From Sinohyriopsis cumingii (taxonomy: Eukaryota > Mollusca > Bivalvia > Unionida > Unionidae), in the NCBI GenBank assembly GCA_028554795.2, contig CM068830.1:109195214-109259213 (forward strand): a DNA stretch of 64,000 bases. Direction: 5' to 3'. Positions 27,112 to 34,662 of this stretch are shown here, piece after piece. Below the pieces are notes generated by a model. That model had not been told where the DNA came from and ran no database searches. It saw only the letters and a program-made list of their open reading frames with translations. How positions within the stretch are numbered: the first letter of the stretch is position 1; each line of letters opens with the position of its first letter. Both the position numbers and the translations under genes were made by a program.

Positions 27112-27656
27112 ATGATCATGGTCATTCTCATGTTTATGTCTCCACCCAACATGTCAAACAATTCTGAACAAAATAAAATGGTTTTACGCCGCTCAGGAAA
27201 TTTCATCAGGAAACGACGAGCTGTTTTGTGGTATTCCAGGGTGACACTTTTATTGATATTTTCCAAAGCTCTAAGAAACACATCATTAAGCCTGGTGGCT
27301 ATGGTGCTGACTAAATGTTGACCACTAAAATAATAACCTGGGGGAATGAACAAGTGATAGGTGGTGTACTTTTGATTTTGTAAACGGGATTTCTTGTCAT
27401 ATTTGACGTTGTCATCCAAGTAGCGTTGCAATTGTTCGTCGTGAACTTCCACATCAAATTTATTTTGATTGGGAAGGACATTGAGGACTTGGGTCGGGTG
27501 AATGATTTCCACTAAAGCCACTTCCCAATGGGCTTCGTGATCTAAGGGGATGGCCTGAGGTAATTTGGCCGTGTAACAGCACAACGTGTTGTGGGGAAAC
27601 ACCTCCATGGAACTGTCACTGGGTAAGGTTAAGTAAAATTGGTTTTGGTGACTCAT
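27084..27656 (-). pseudogene. mCP: Adintovirus penton / minor capsid protein, C-terminal part missing
   Basis: Vertex protein with a single jelly roll. Visible motifs are FYLTLPSDSS, NTLCCYTAKLP, HWEVALVEIIHP (the most conserved part of the family) and FIPPGYYFSGQHLVSTI. After DMLGGDI the frame changes character and ends in MIICCKQAKTF, which is the shifted frame of the adjoining basic protein. Family members are about 100 residues longer with a C-terminal strand rich in aromatic residues. The likely cause is a deletion that fused the penton 5' part to the basic gene's 3' part. Start at 27,656 is the only ATG before the conserved region. Confidence 0.8.
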
Positions 27657-28067
27657 AATTCCAGAGTTCTGTGGCTGTCCGAGGGGTTACTGGACGTCAG
27701 AGGCGTGTCTCCGCCCAAAATGGGGTTCTGGTTGTGGTTGTTATTGGAGTGGTGACTGACACTGGCACTGGACACAAGGTTCCCGTGGTTCCCGTTCGAA
27801 GAGAATTTCAGGGAGGGATTGGGAAGCAGGTAACCGATGTAACTGCTCAATAAAATGGTCCACAATTGTTTGTCTCCTTGTTGCAAACTCAAATTGGCGA
27901 TGGCTGCCCAGATGACACAATACGCCACGAAGATTTGGCAGAAAAAGACGATTTGCGTTTTAGGCACACGTTCTCCGCACCACACCCAAGGGTTGTTTTT
28001 GTAAATCTTGCACAGAAGAACTGGGTGAAGGAGTGGTCGACGTAGCTGCGTCTGTGTGAAAAGGCAT
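27653..28067 (-). pseudogene. Small adintovirus membrane protein, frame disturbed at its start
   Basis: The core reads VPKTQIVFFCQIFVAYCVIW then a second hydrophobic stretch and LLSSYIGYLLPNPSLK, a pattern I associate with a short membrane protein conserved among Polintons; the tail is Ser/Asn-rich. It likely has one or two membrane spans. The open frame lacks an ATG. An ATG at 28,067 starts another frame that runs out at TAA near 27,963, so a one-base shift near 27,985 may separate start from body. Its end overlaps the penton ATG by four bases. Confidence 0.6.
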
Positions 28068-28072
28068 GATGG

Positions 28073-29155
28073 TCACTTCTTTTTATAGTCGATGACTTGC
28101 GAAGCGTCGATCCAAGAATCAAAACTGGGTGGATATCCTTTCCAACGTACTTTGACTTCTTTGACACGTCGTTTGCCCACTTTACGGGTTCTGCGTTCGA
28201 GAATGCTTTCGATGTCGTACACGTCGTCTTCGTTTTTGGTGACACGCTGTAACTCGGGCAAATAAAACGTTCCTTTGAGCACTTCTCCGTTCATGTCTTC
28301 CAATTTATAGACGGCAGGATGACGGCCATGCACTCGTCCAGTGACACGAAACAATTCGATCGTCCAGTTAGGTAAGTAACCTTTGTCGAAAGTGCGTTTG
28401 GTTTTGCCAATGCGCACCCAATCTCCTACGGCAAACTCTCCACTTTTCTTGGGGACAGCTCTCGTCGGGGACGTACCAAGCAGGCGCTCAAACACCAACA
28501 CTTCGTTCTCGGGAGTCACTTCTTGCGGGGCACGTCCGATGCTTCGATGATAAGATTGGTTGTACGCTTGCACCGGGGGCGGTAAGATGTCGATGTACTT
28601 CAGAGTGTGGTGATGCGTAAAATATTTCCACATGCGTTCTTTCAAAGTGCGTTGAAAACGTTCCACGATGCTGGCTTTGGTTTCGGGATTCTCGGTGGTA
28701 AAAAAATGAATGTCACGTTTCTTTAATTATTTTTGGAAAGCTTGGTTCAGAAATTCGGTTCCTTTGTCCGTTTGCCATCGAAGAGGGTGACGACCGCTTT
28801 GTTTCAACACCCGTTGCAGGGCTCGCACTAACTCGCTGCTCGATTTGGAAGTCAAGGGCACGACCCAGGCAAATTTGGAAAAGACGTCGATGACACAAAA
28901 CAAATATTTGTAGCCACGATTGTAGCTGGCCAAATGAGAGACATCGGCTAAATCGGCTTGCCATTGATGATCGATGCCTTCCACTCGGGTGCGACTTCTG
29001 GAAAACTTGCGTCGAATGGGTTTGTGTAAAGTGTAGGTAGCTTGTTCTTGTAACCATCGTTGCACTTGAGGTAAACGGAGACTTTTCAGTCGAGTTTTGG
29101 CAGCACGATACAATTTTTGAACTCCTGCGTAACCTGCAGGATGCGAGGGATCGTA
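28073..29155 (-). pseudogene. INT: Adintovirus integrase with chromodomain, two in-frame stops
   Basis: Retrovirus-like DDE integrase that joins viral DNA to the host genome. Order: DPSHPAGYAGVQKLYRAAK, YTLHKPIRRKF, catalytic Asp in DHQWQADLADVSHL, second Asp in WQTDKGTEF, and Glu in KASIVERFQRTLK. An SH3-like part follows (AVGDWVRIGKTK) and a C-terminal chromodomain with YDIESILE, VKVRWKGYP and SFDSWI. TAA at 28,727-28,729 falls between the second Asp and the Glu, and another TAA at 29,156-29,158 precedes the first recognisable motif, so no ATG start remains. The His/Cys zinc-binding N-terminus is not visible. Chromodomains bind methylated histone tails in other integrases and may steer insertion. 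Confidence 0.9.
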
Positions 29156-29213
29156 TTAAATGCTGGCTAAGACTTTTTCAATTTTTTATTTTTTTTTTGT
29201 GTTTGTTTGTGTG

Positions 29214-29855
29214 TTAATAAGGCACCCACTCTTGGAGGATGCTACTCTTTTTCTCTTGGGGTATTTTCTTGGATTGCAATGCTTTCCGTGTGCGACCGGC
29301 AATAGGTGTTGAAGAGGAGGATGTATGAGCGGAGGATATCGGTTCTTGTTTCACTTCTGTCTTCACTTCTGTCTTCACGTTCTTTTTCTCTTGTGATGAA
29401 GAAGGGGTGGCCATCATCTTTATAATCCATCCAATTCTGGAGGTAGGTGGTGTTGTTAACTTGCGTACTTTTTCTGGTGGAGTTTGAAACCCTTCTTCTT
29501 CTTCTCCTTTTTCTGTCTTGGTCACTGGCAGTGGTGGTACTGGTACTGGTACTGGTACTGGTGATGGTGCTGCACTTTTCAACAAGGTCTTAAAATCTTT
29601 CAAAGTGGGTAGAGCTGTTTCGTCTAAAGGTTTCTGGTGAAAGAGTTGCAGTCGTTGCAAGAGTTGACCGTACTTTTGCGATTTTTCTGTTTCGGACAAA
29701 TCTTGGCGATCCATCAAGGACTGCAATTCGTGTTGTAACTGGGACATCTCGCTCAAATGGGGATTGGGAGGTAAATGCGGGGTGCGTTGTTCTTGCCACC
29801 GATGGTATTCCATCCATCGTTTGTAAGGCACTAAAGCTAGTTTTCGTCCTTCCAT
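29214..29855 (-). CDS. Adintovirus conserved protein, helical N-terminus, Pro/Lys-rich tail
   Basis: Intact 213-codon frame. The N-terminus KLALVPYKRWMEY, then LSEMSQLQHELQSLMDR, DLSETEKSQKYGQLLQRLQ resembles an uncharacterised protein present in many Polintons: short basic start, helical body. The rest is low-complexity: a PVPVPVPVPPLP stretch, Glu run, and VKTEVKTEVKQEP with SUMO-like KxE motifs. A TATA-like GATAAAAAGG at 29,899-29,907 lies 44 bases upstream of the ATG. Function unknown; the acidic-proline and KxE features suggest a nuclear or virion-associated role, which is inference. Confidence 0.65.
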   Translation of the reverse strand: MEGRKLALVPYKRWMEYHRWQEQRTPHLPPNPHLSEMSQLQHELQSLMDRQDLSETEKSQKYGQLLQRLQLFHQKPLDETALPTLKDFKTLLKSAAPSPVPVPVPVPPLPVTKTEKGEEEEGFQTPPEKVRKLTTPPTSRIGWIIKMMATPSSSQEKKNVKTEVKTEVKQEPISSAHTSSSSTPIAGRTRKALQSKKIPQEKKSSILQEWVPY

Positions 29856-29903
29856 GGGGTTGTCAGGGGTCGATTCCGAGATCTTGGGACTTCCGAGGCC
29901 TTT

Positions 29904-30290
29904 TTATCTTGCTCCCACCAGTCCTCCCAACATGGTTCCCAAGACTCCTTTCAGTATGGGACCTAACAAGAGGGGTAAAATGCCTCCACGTTGGACCAAC
30001 ATCTTCTTCTTTTGACGAATGGGAATTTTCTTTTGAACCATTTGGCGAAGAACGTGACGATGTTTGCCTAAGAATTGTTTCTGGTGTTTGGACAAAGGGA
30101 TCGTGCCTTTCAAGACGTTCAAACAACATTCGCACACGGTATCGATGACCTCTTTGGAGGCCGATTGAATGAGTTTTTTTCGTAGAGGTGGAGAAGCTTT
30201 GGACAGGACAGATAACATGTCCCCATGTTTGACTAAACGTAGTAGTAGTCCTTTCCTTTTCTTTCCTTGGGATTTTCTGGAGGGTGACAT
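29904..30290 (-). CDS. Adintovirus small basic protein with hydrophobic C-terminus
   Basis: Intact 128-codon frame. It is Lys/Arg-rich at both ends, with a central CECCLNVLKGTIPLSKHQKQFL and HRHVLRQMVQKKIPIRQKKKMLVQRGG, then a hydrophobic end, LPLLLGPILKGVLGTMLGGL. The same layout (NxLKG, basic stretch, QRGG, glycine-rich hydrophobic tail) is widespread in Polintons and is probably a small virion protein. The hydrophobic tail could touch membranes. A TATA box, TATAAAAAAA at 30,345-30,354, sits 55 bases upstream of the ATG. Confidence 0.7.
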   Translation of the reverse strand: MSPSRKSQGKKRKGLLLRLVKHGDMLSVLSKASPPLRKKLIQSASKEVIDTVCECCLNVLKGTIPLSKHQKQFLGKHRHVLRQMVQKKIPIRQKKKMLVQRGGILPLLLGPILKGVLGTMLGGLVGAR

Positions 30291-30349
30291 CTTTGAGTCT
30301 TCAGGAGCACCAAAAGCACTGATACCCCGACTTGGTCACAGGCCTTTTT

Positions 30350-31246
30350 TTATACTGGAACGCGTCGCCACTGATTGTCTTTACGTCGTATTAGTTTGAG
30401 GACAGGCATGAAACGTCGTGCAGAGGTACGTAACTGACTAAATCGAGCCAGTTCTTGCTTGGACAAATCCAGTAAACTTTGTAACATGCCCGATCTTTCT
30501 TGGACTTTGATTTTGGGAGAAGGTACTTTGTGAGCAGCAGCCACTGCCACTAAATCGGAGGGTCCTGCCACTGGGGAAGTTCTTTTTGGGGTCATCAACG
30601 GAGAAGTTCTTGGCATAATCAACGTCTCCAAGTACTCTTGAGTTCTTGGTGTCAACAACGGAGAAGTGGATGAACGTGAGGCTGCCGAAGACGCAGTCAC
30701 TGGTTTGCGAGTGTAAAGTTGCGTCCTGGCCGAAGTGAATCTCTTGCGACTAGTTTTCTTCTGTGGACTTTTCTTTTTCTGGGGACTTTTTCTCTGTTTC
30801 TTTTTCTGGGGGCTTCTTTTCTTTTTCCGGGGTGGTGTCTGGTAAGAGGAGGGTCCCGCCACTGGAGAAGTTCTTCTTCTTGGGAACCTGGTCTTTTTCT
30901 TCTTGGGGCTTCGTTGGATTTTTTTCTTGGGGATAACTTTGGGGGCATTAGGATCCCATCTTAAGAGAGAGCGAATGATGACCCCTCCTAGAGTACCGCT
31001 CCCTCCAGGTTTCAAAATGATTTGTTTTTTGGTTTGAGTGTCGATGCGGGGATCGGCCAGTTGGACCAAAGCGACTTTGTTTCGATCGAAAAAGCGTAAT
31101 TGACGTGCCGTCACCGTGAACCATCGTAAGACTTCTTTGAGACTAGCTTCTAAGACACGAGCTCGTATTTGTGGATTTTTTTCTCGACTAATGACATACA
31201 AGGCACGAATCAATTTGACGGGAAGATGCGACTGAAGGGACGTCAT
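30350..31246 (-). CDS. Adintovirus basic protein with SPKKK repeats
   Basis: Intact; the ATG at 31,246 is preferred over the upstream one at 31,477 because a TATA box (TATAAAAA, 31,284-31,291) lies just above it and the upstream part overlaps the ATPase gene. The N-terminal ~110 residues are globular (LPVKLIRALYVISREKNPQIR, GGSGTLGGVIIRSLL). The middle has repeated SPKKK, SPQKKK and TSPVAGPS motifs, and the end has a helical, hydrophobic segment. SPKK-type motifs bind the minor groove of AT-rich DNA in histone H1 and sperm histones, so it may condense the genome in the capsid. That role is inference; the domain is not otherwise known to me. Confidence 0.7.
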   Translation of the reverse strand: MTSLQSHLPVKLIRALYVISREKNPQIRARVLEASLKEVLRWFTVTARQLRFFDRNKVALVQLADPRIDTQTKKQIILKPGGSGTLGGVIIRSLLRWDPNAPKVIPKKKIQRSPKKKKTRFPRRRTSPVAGPSSYQTPPRKKKRSPQKKKQRKSPQKKKSPQKKTSRKRFTSARTQLYTRKPVTASSAASRSSTSPLLTPRTQEYLETLIMPRTSPLMTPKRTSPVAGPSDLVAVAAAHKVPSPKIKVQERSGMLQSLLDLSKQELARFSQLRTSARRFMPVLKLIRRKDNQWRRVPV

Positions 31247-31311
31247 GTTGACGTTGTGTGAAACAGACGAAAAGGGTCTGAGGTTTTTATAGATTTTTTT
31301 GTGGAGTGAAA

Positions 31312-32001
31312 TTAAGTCGAAGACGGAGACGTGTACAGGACAGGCCCTCCGTCTTGGCACCAGTGGTGAAACAAGTGGGTACGAAATCGCAAATCCTCGG
31401 GGGTCGTAGGTTTCAAATCGACGAGTAAATCGGCGTGTGGCGTTTGAGTGGCATCGTCGTACGCCTGAGTCAGCCAAGGTGTTCCTAACTGTTTGGCTAA
31501 GACTTGCACTTCCGATTTATCTCGAGGGCTTTTAAACAAGACCACGTAATGCGCATTGAGACTGATGGTGCGATATGCTTTACTTTGTTGAAACAAATTT
31601 AGGGTGATGTAAACGACACTGGCATTACGGTGATGCCCTTTGCGCGTGAACCACAGTTTAATTTCTTCTTCGTCTTCTCCTAACACGTCGTCAAAAATGT
31701 CTTCTTTAGGAATGCCTTCCACAAACACGATGGAATCGCATTGACTTTCTCGCAAGAGGCTGTACGCCGATTGCCACTCTTTGCAACACCACACGATCCT
31801 CTGAGGTAGCCGATCGATCAAATGATGTTTATGTTCGATCAAACGTTTGACGAATTCGGTTTTGCCTGAACCGCTAGGTCCTGCAATGAGCATGTTAAAA
31901 GGATGGCGAAGATACAAAGCCTCCCAACTGGCACGATCTAAGTGTTCGTCGATGACTTTGACAGTAGAGGAAGAGGGAGCAGAGACAGCAGAGGTAGCCA
32001 T
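31312..32001 (-). CDS. ATP: Adintovirus genome-packaging ATPase (FtsK/A32-like)
   Basis: Pumps viral DNA into the preformed capsid. Walker A is AGPSGSGKTEF, Walker B is the IFDDVL segment, and the following conserved block has FTRKGHHRNASVVYITLNLFQQ, RTISLNAHYVVLFKSPRDK and LLVDLKPTTPEDLRFRT. Length (229 residues) fits the family. The frame appears complete; the Gln usual in the YITQN motif is Leu here. I place the start at 32,001, not 32,043, because TATATAAAC at 32,047-32,055 is only about 45 bases above it and would leave the farther ATG outside the transcript. Confidence 0.88.
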   Translation of the reverse strand: MATSAVSAPSSSTVKVIDEHLDRASWEALYLRHPFNMLIAGPSGSGKTEFVKRLIEHKHHLIDRLPQRIVWCCKEWQSAYSLLRESQCDSIVFVEGIPKEDIFDDVLGEDEEEIKLWFTRKGHHRNASVVYITLNLFQQSKAYRTISLNAHYVVLFKSPRDKSEVQVLAKQLGTPWLTQAYDDATQTPHADLLVDLKPTTPEDLRFRTHLFHHWCQDGGPVLYTSPSST

Positions 32002-32084
32002 AGGGTGATAAATGTCACTTGTGACACGAAAACAACAAGACAAGAGTTTATATACTTTTTTTCAGAACACGTTTATTGAATGTT

Positions 32085-32459
32085 TCAAACATGAATACGA
32101 AAGACAAAAATACATAAAAGCCAAAGGCTTAAGTACAACAATAAAAGGCACATGATAACTATGAACGTGGAATAAACACAAGTGTCTGTACAACAATCAC
32201 ATGTTTTGGGTAATGTTCTAACCAGTTCTATAGTAGGCGGTAAGGTCACAAAAGTGTCCTCCCGAAAGGGTCTTTCAGGCCTGTCCACGACAGTCCTGTC
32301 CTGGGTGACGGGTTCTTCTGGCACCGTCACTAACACGGGTTGAAAAGTAACTTTTTTCCTTGAACAACTCTCGTGCATACTGGGCCACTTCTTGGGTCCA
32401 AGCCTCAAAATCCCATTCTTTCCAGGCACGGACATCTGTCCAATGGGGATGTAAGTCAC
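32085..32459 (-). CDS. Small membrane protein, C-terminal anchor
   Basis: The frame ends in a Cys-rich stretch (CDCCTDTCVY) followed by about 27 hydrophobic residues (FIVIMCLLLLYLSLWLLCIF) and a short basic tail, so it is probably tail-anchored or type II. The upstream part is hydrophilic with VPEEPVTQDRTVV. The likely start is an internal ATG at about 32,378 (MHESCSRKK), because the part above it overlaps the neighbouring frame. I do not recognise a family. Confidence 0.5.
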   Translation of the reverse strand: MTYIPIGQMSVPGKNGILRLGPKKWPSMHESCSRKKVTFQPVLVTVPEEPVTQDRTVVDRPERPFREDTFVTLPPTIELVRTLPKTCDCCTDTCVYSTFIVIMCLLLLYLSLWLLCIFVFRIHV

Positions 32460-32598
32460 AAGCTACACACACATCGTCATACACGTCTTGGGTAGCTAAA
32501 AGTTGACGAATCTTTTTTTCCTGTTGAGGTCGAGAAGCATCCATATGAAAACGCAAGGCTTTGAGCAAAAGGAGTTTTTCGTGACCATTTAAGGCCAT
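32275..32598 (-). CDS. Unknown adintovirus protein (107 residues)
   Basis: The frame contains GHEKLLLLKALRFHMD, KKIRQLLATQDVYDDVCVAC and WKEWDFEAWTQEVAQY. It overlaps the 3' end of the frame at 32,477-32,803 in another phase. Either there are two overlapping genes, or one gene has a frameshift near 32,590-32,600, since the helical character carries on smoothly from one frame to the next. No known domain. Confidence 0.45.
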   Translation of the reverse strand: MALNGHEKLLLLKALRFHMDASRPQQEKKIRQLLATQDVYDDVCVACDLHPHWTDVRAWKEWDFEAWTQEVAQYARELFKEKSYFSTRVSDGARRTRHPGQDCRGQA

Positions 32599-32803
32599 GG
32601 GGGTATGGTAAGTACTGATCGTAAAGAGTCCACAAAAAATCGGCTGGTAAACGAAATCCCAGAAAACAAGTCATTAAGACACACACCACTTGTCGACCCA
32701 AATTGAATGGATACAGTTCTTGTAATAATCGATGGTAATGATCCACGGTTTGAATATGGTCATTGAGTTCCTTCCACGGAATCTGTTCAATCACTTGTGA
32801 CAT
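32477..32803 (-). CDS. Unknown adintovirus protein, possibly the 5' half of the next gene
   Basis: Start MSQVIEQIPWKELNDHI, then a hydrophobic helix VVCVLMTCFLGFRLPADFL and YDQYLPYPHGL. After this point the residues look frame-shifted (Ser/Thr-rich), which favours a break near 32,600 and continuation in the 32,275-32,598 frame. Its start overlaps the end of the first F-box-like gene by 17 bases. Function unknown. Confidence 0.4.
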   Translation of the reverse strand: MSQVIEQIPWKELNDHIQTVDHYHRLLQELYPFNLGRQVVCVLMTCFLGFRLPADFLWTLYDQYLPYPHGLKWSRKTPFAQSLAFSYGCFSTSTGKKDSSTFSYPRRV

Positions 32804-33266
32804 AAGCCGTGGCATGGATTCCTGTTTTAGTACTATCTTTTTTTCGGAAGCAATACACGTACATTCTACCCAGACATCTTCGTTCTCCAGAAGGAAATCT
32901 AGAATACTGTAACCTACAGTTCAAACTTCGATTAGAAGTTTTCTCTTCCACTAAGTAGATTCCATGTAACATATGTTGGTAATCCTTTAACTCGTCTTCC
33001 TCAATGCGTTGCTCTAGGTAAATCTCGAAGTAACCAAAATGATGAACATTTCGTTGATTCACTAACTCACTAACAAGGTCTGACCACTGAAACAATTTCT
33101 GACGAATCAGTCCTCTTATACCATTCAGGTACCAGTGGTTAAAGATCTGGTGACGTAACGGATGCAATTGTTCTTTACGTTTGACTTGTATTTTGACCAG
33201 CTCTCGGTAAATCCTTTCTCTCAACTCCTCAGGCAAGCCCAAAATGTTCTCTTGTAAAGTATCCAT
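32787..33266 (-). CDS. F-box-like protein, tandem copy 1
   Basis: A 159-residue protein. Residues 1-30 (MDTLQENILGL, PEELRERIYRELVKIQ) match the pattern of an F-box: Leu-Pro-x-Glu-Leu then alternating hydrophobic positions, the segment that binds Skp1. Next come HPLRHQIFNHWYLNGIRGLI and a C-terminal region of unknown fold ending in YVYCFRKK. It is full-length relative to copy 3 (33,514-33,969). The ATG at 33,266 aligns with the starts of both paralogues; an upstream ATG at 33,344 lies inside copy 2. F-box identity is pattern-based and not certain. Confidence 0.6.
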   Translation of the reverse strand: MDTLQENILGLPEELRERIYRELVKIQVKRKEQLHPLRHQIFNHWYLNGIRGLIRQKLFQWSDLVSELVNQRNVHHFGYFEIYLEQRIEEDELKDYQHMLHGIYLVEEKTSNRSLNCRLQYSRFPSGERRCLGRMYVYCFRKKDSTKTGIHATAYVTSD

Positions 33267-33501
33267 ACGTATATACACTGTTTTTGGAATCCTTGGGTGG
33301 TGGCCAATAGCCTCGTTTACCTTTGTGCCTGATGTAATATCCACTCATAATCAGTCTTCTTATACTTTGGAACAGAGCATAATTTAAAAACGGTTCAATA
33401 ACTTTGCGTTTGCGTTTCACTTGTATTTTGATCAGTTCTCGGTAAATGCGTTCTCTCAACTCCACAGGCAAAGCACGAATGTTCTCTAGCAAAGTATCCA
33501 T
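33229..33501 (-). CDS. F-box-like protein, tandem copy 2 (truncated)
   Basis: The first ~30 residues (MDTLLENIRALPVEL, RERIYRELIKIQVKRKRK) are nearly identical to the other two copies. The body then differs (FLNYALFQSIRRLIMSGYYI) and the frame stops after 90 residues, overlapping the start of copy 1 by 38 bases. It is either a short form or a copy cut down by recombination between the repeated 5' ends. Confidence 0.55.
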   Translation of the reverse strand: MDTLLENIRALPVELRERIYRELIKIQVKRKRKVIEPFLNYALFQSIRRLIMSGYYIRHKGKRGYWPPPKDSKNSVYTYGYFTREHFGLA

Positions 33502-33513
33502 GAATAGCCCATA

Positions 33514-33969
33514 CTAAATCCTCTTTGGTCTGACACAAGACATGTACTCTTTGCACAGAAATGGTTTTAATTCATTGTCGAATCTAAATCGTTTAGTTAC
33601 TAATTTACACGTTACAATTCGTTCAGAAGTTTCCTCTTTCACCAAGTAGACATTGTGTACAAGATGTTGGTAATTCGTTAACTCTTCCTCTGGAATTCGA
33701 TGCAGTACGTTCACAATGTAGTAGATAGAATCGTCAATACCAAACCATTCCTTTTTAAAGCCAAGGGTTCGTTGATCAATGTCTGTCCAATGGAACACTT
33801 TCAACTCAATCAGTCCTTGTATAGCATTCAGGTACCAGTGGTTCAAACACCGGTGACGTAACGGATGCAATTGTTCTTTACGTTTCACTTGTATTTTGAC
33901 CAGTTCTCGGTAAATGCGTTCTCTCAACTCCACAGGCAAAGCACGAATGTTCTCTTGTAAAGTATCCAT
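33514..33969 (-). CDS. F-box-like protein, tandem copy 3
   Basis: A 151-residue protein starting MDTLQENIRALPVELRERIY, followed by HRCLNHWYLNAIQGLIELKV and a C-terminal part with YQHLVHNVYLVKEETSER that aligns along its whole length with copy 1 (YQHMLHGIYLVEEKTSNR). Identity is highest in the first 45 residues, as expected if that part contacts a fixed partner such as Skp1 while the rest contacts changing targets. It lies between the BIR gene and copy 2 in the same orientation. Confidence 0.6.
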   Translation of the reverse strand: MDTLQENIRALPVELRERIYRELVKIQVKRKEQLHPLRHRCLNHWYLNAIQGLIELKVFHWTDIDQRTLGFKKEWFGIDDSIYYIVNVLHRIPEEELTNYQHLVHNVYLVKEETSERIVTCKLVTKRFRFDNELKPFLCKEYMSCVRPKRI

Positions 33970-33991
33970 GAACAGATTATGGTAAGTTACT

Positions 33992-34630
33992 TCAATGTCT
34001 CGGTCCCACTAAGGGTAAGTAATGACAATTCGGTGACCATCGAGCATGTTCTACGTAGGCCGAATCTTGCGGTTCCCAGTGGTGAAGTGACACACCGCAA
34101 CTGAAGCACTTGACTTTATCTCCTTCTCCCAAGTAGAAAAATCCGGCTCTGGCTAATTCTTCGGGGGTCGGTCCTCCCAGATACTTAAACCATTTTCCTT
34201 TGAACGATTGAAGACGATTTTCAAAGTCGCAGTATTCCGACAAACGCACAGGGAACGAATATTCGTCTTTCACAGGTTCGTTTCGATGAGGGTTGAGTGA
34301 CATGGGCAGGAGTTTGCTCATTGCTGGATGACATCCGTAGTGGGGTAGACGTGAAGGTGAACATTCCCCTTTAAAACGAAACCCAGTAAAATGTCCAAGA
34401 GGACGAGCGGCATCACTTTCGCATCCCTCTGGTTTGACACGCACAGCATCCCTTTCCATGATAGGGGTAGTGACACTAAAGTTCCCATGATGCTTTACGG
34501 AATCGCTAAGGCCACAGCGTACAGCATCGTACCCATCGCAAGGCTCACAATCGCATTCCACTTCAGAAGCCTCACACTTGAATTGTGCCTTTATAAACAA
34601 CTTGTTTTGTGTTTCTCTGAAAGTATTCAT
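33992..34630 (-). CDS. BIR-domain (IAP-like) protein
   Basis: A 212-residue protein with one C-terminal BIR domain at about residues 128-207. Motifs: RLSEYCDFENRLQSFKGKW, LARAGFFYLGEGDKVKCFSC and, after WEPQDSAYVEHARWSPNC, the Zn ligands in the order C-x2-C-x16-H-x6-C. BIR proteins of baculoviruses and molluscan herpesviruses block host cell death; an anti-apoptotic role is the simplest inference. There is no RING domain. The N-terminal 127 residues match nothing I recognise. A TATA box, TATATAAAAAGG at 34,684-34,695, lies 54 bases above the ATG. The frame is intact, unlike the neighbouring polymerase. Confidence 0.85.
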   Translation of the reverse strand: MNTFRETQNKLFIKAQFKCEASEVECDCEPCDGYDAVRCGLSDSVKHHGNFSVTTPIMERDAVRVKPEGCESDAARPLGHFTGFRFKGECSPSRLPHYGCHPAMSKLLPMSLNPHRNEPVKDEYSFPVRLSEYCDFENRLQSFKGKWFKYLGGPTPEELARAGFFYLGEGDKVKCFSCGVSLHHWEPQDSAYVEHARWSPNCHYLPLVGPRH

Positions 34631-34662
34631 CTTGTTCGCTTGGTCTTGGTAGTCACAATGAA

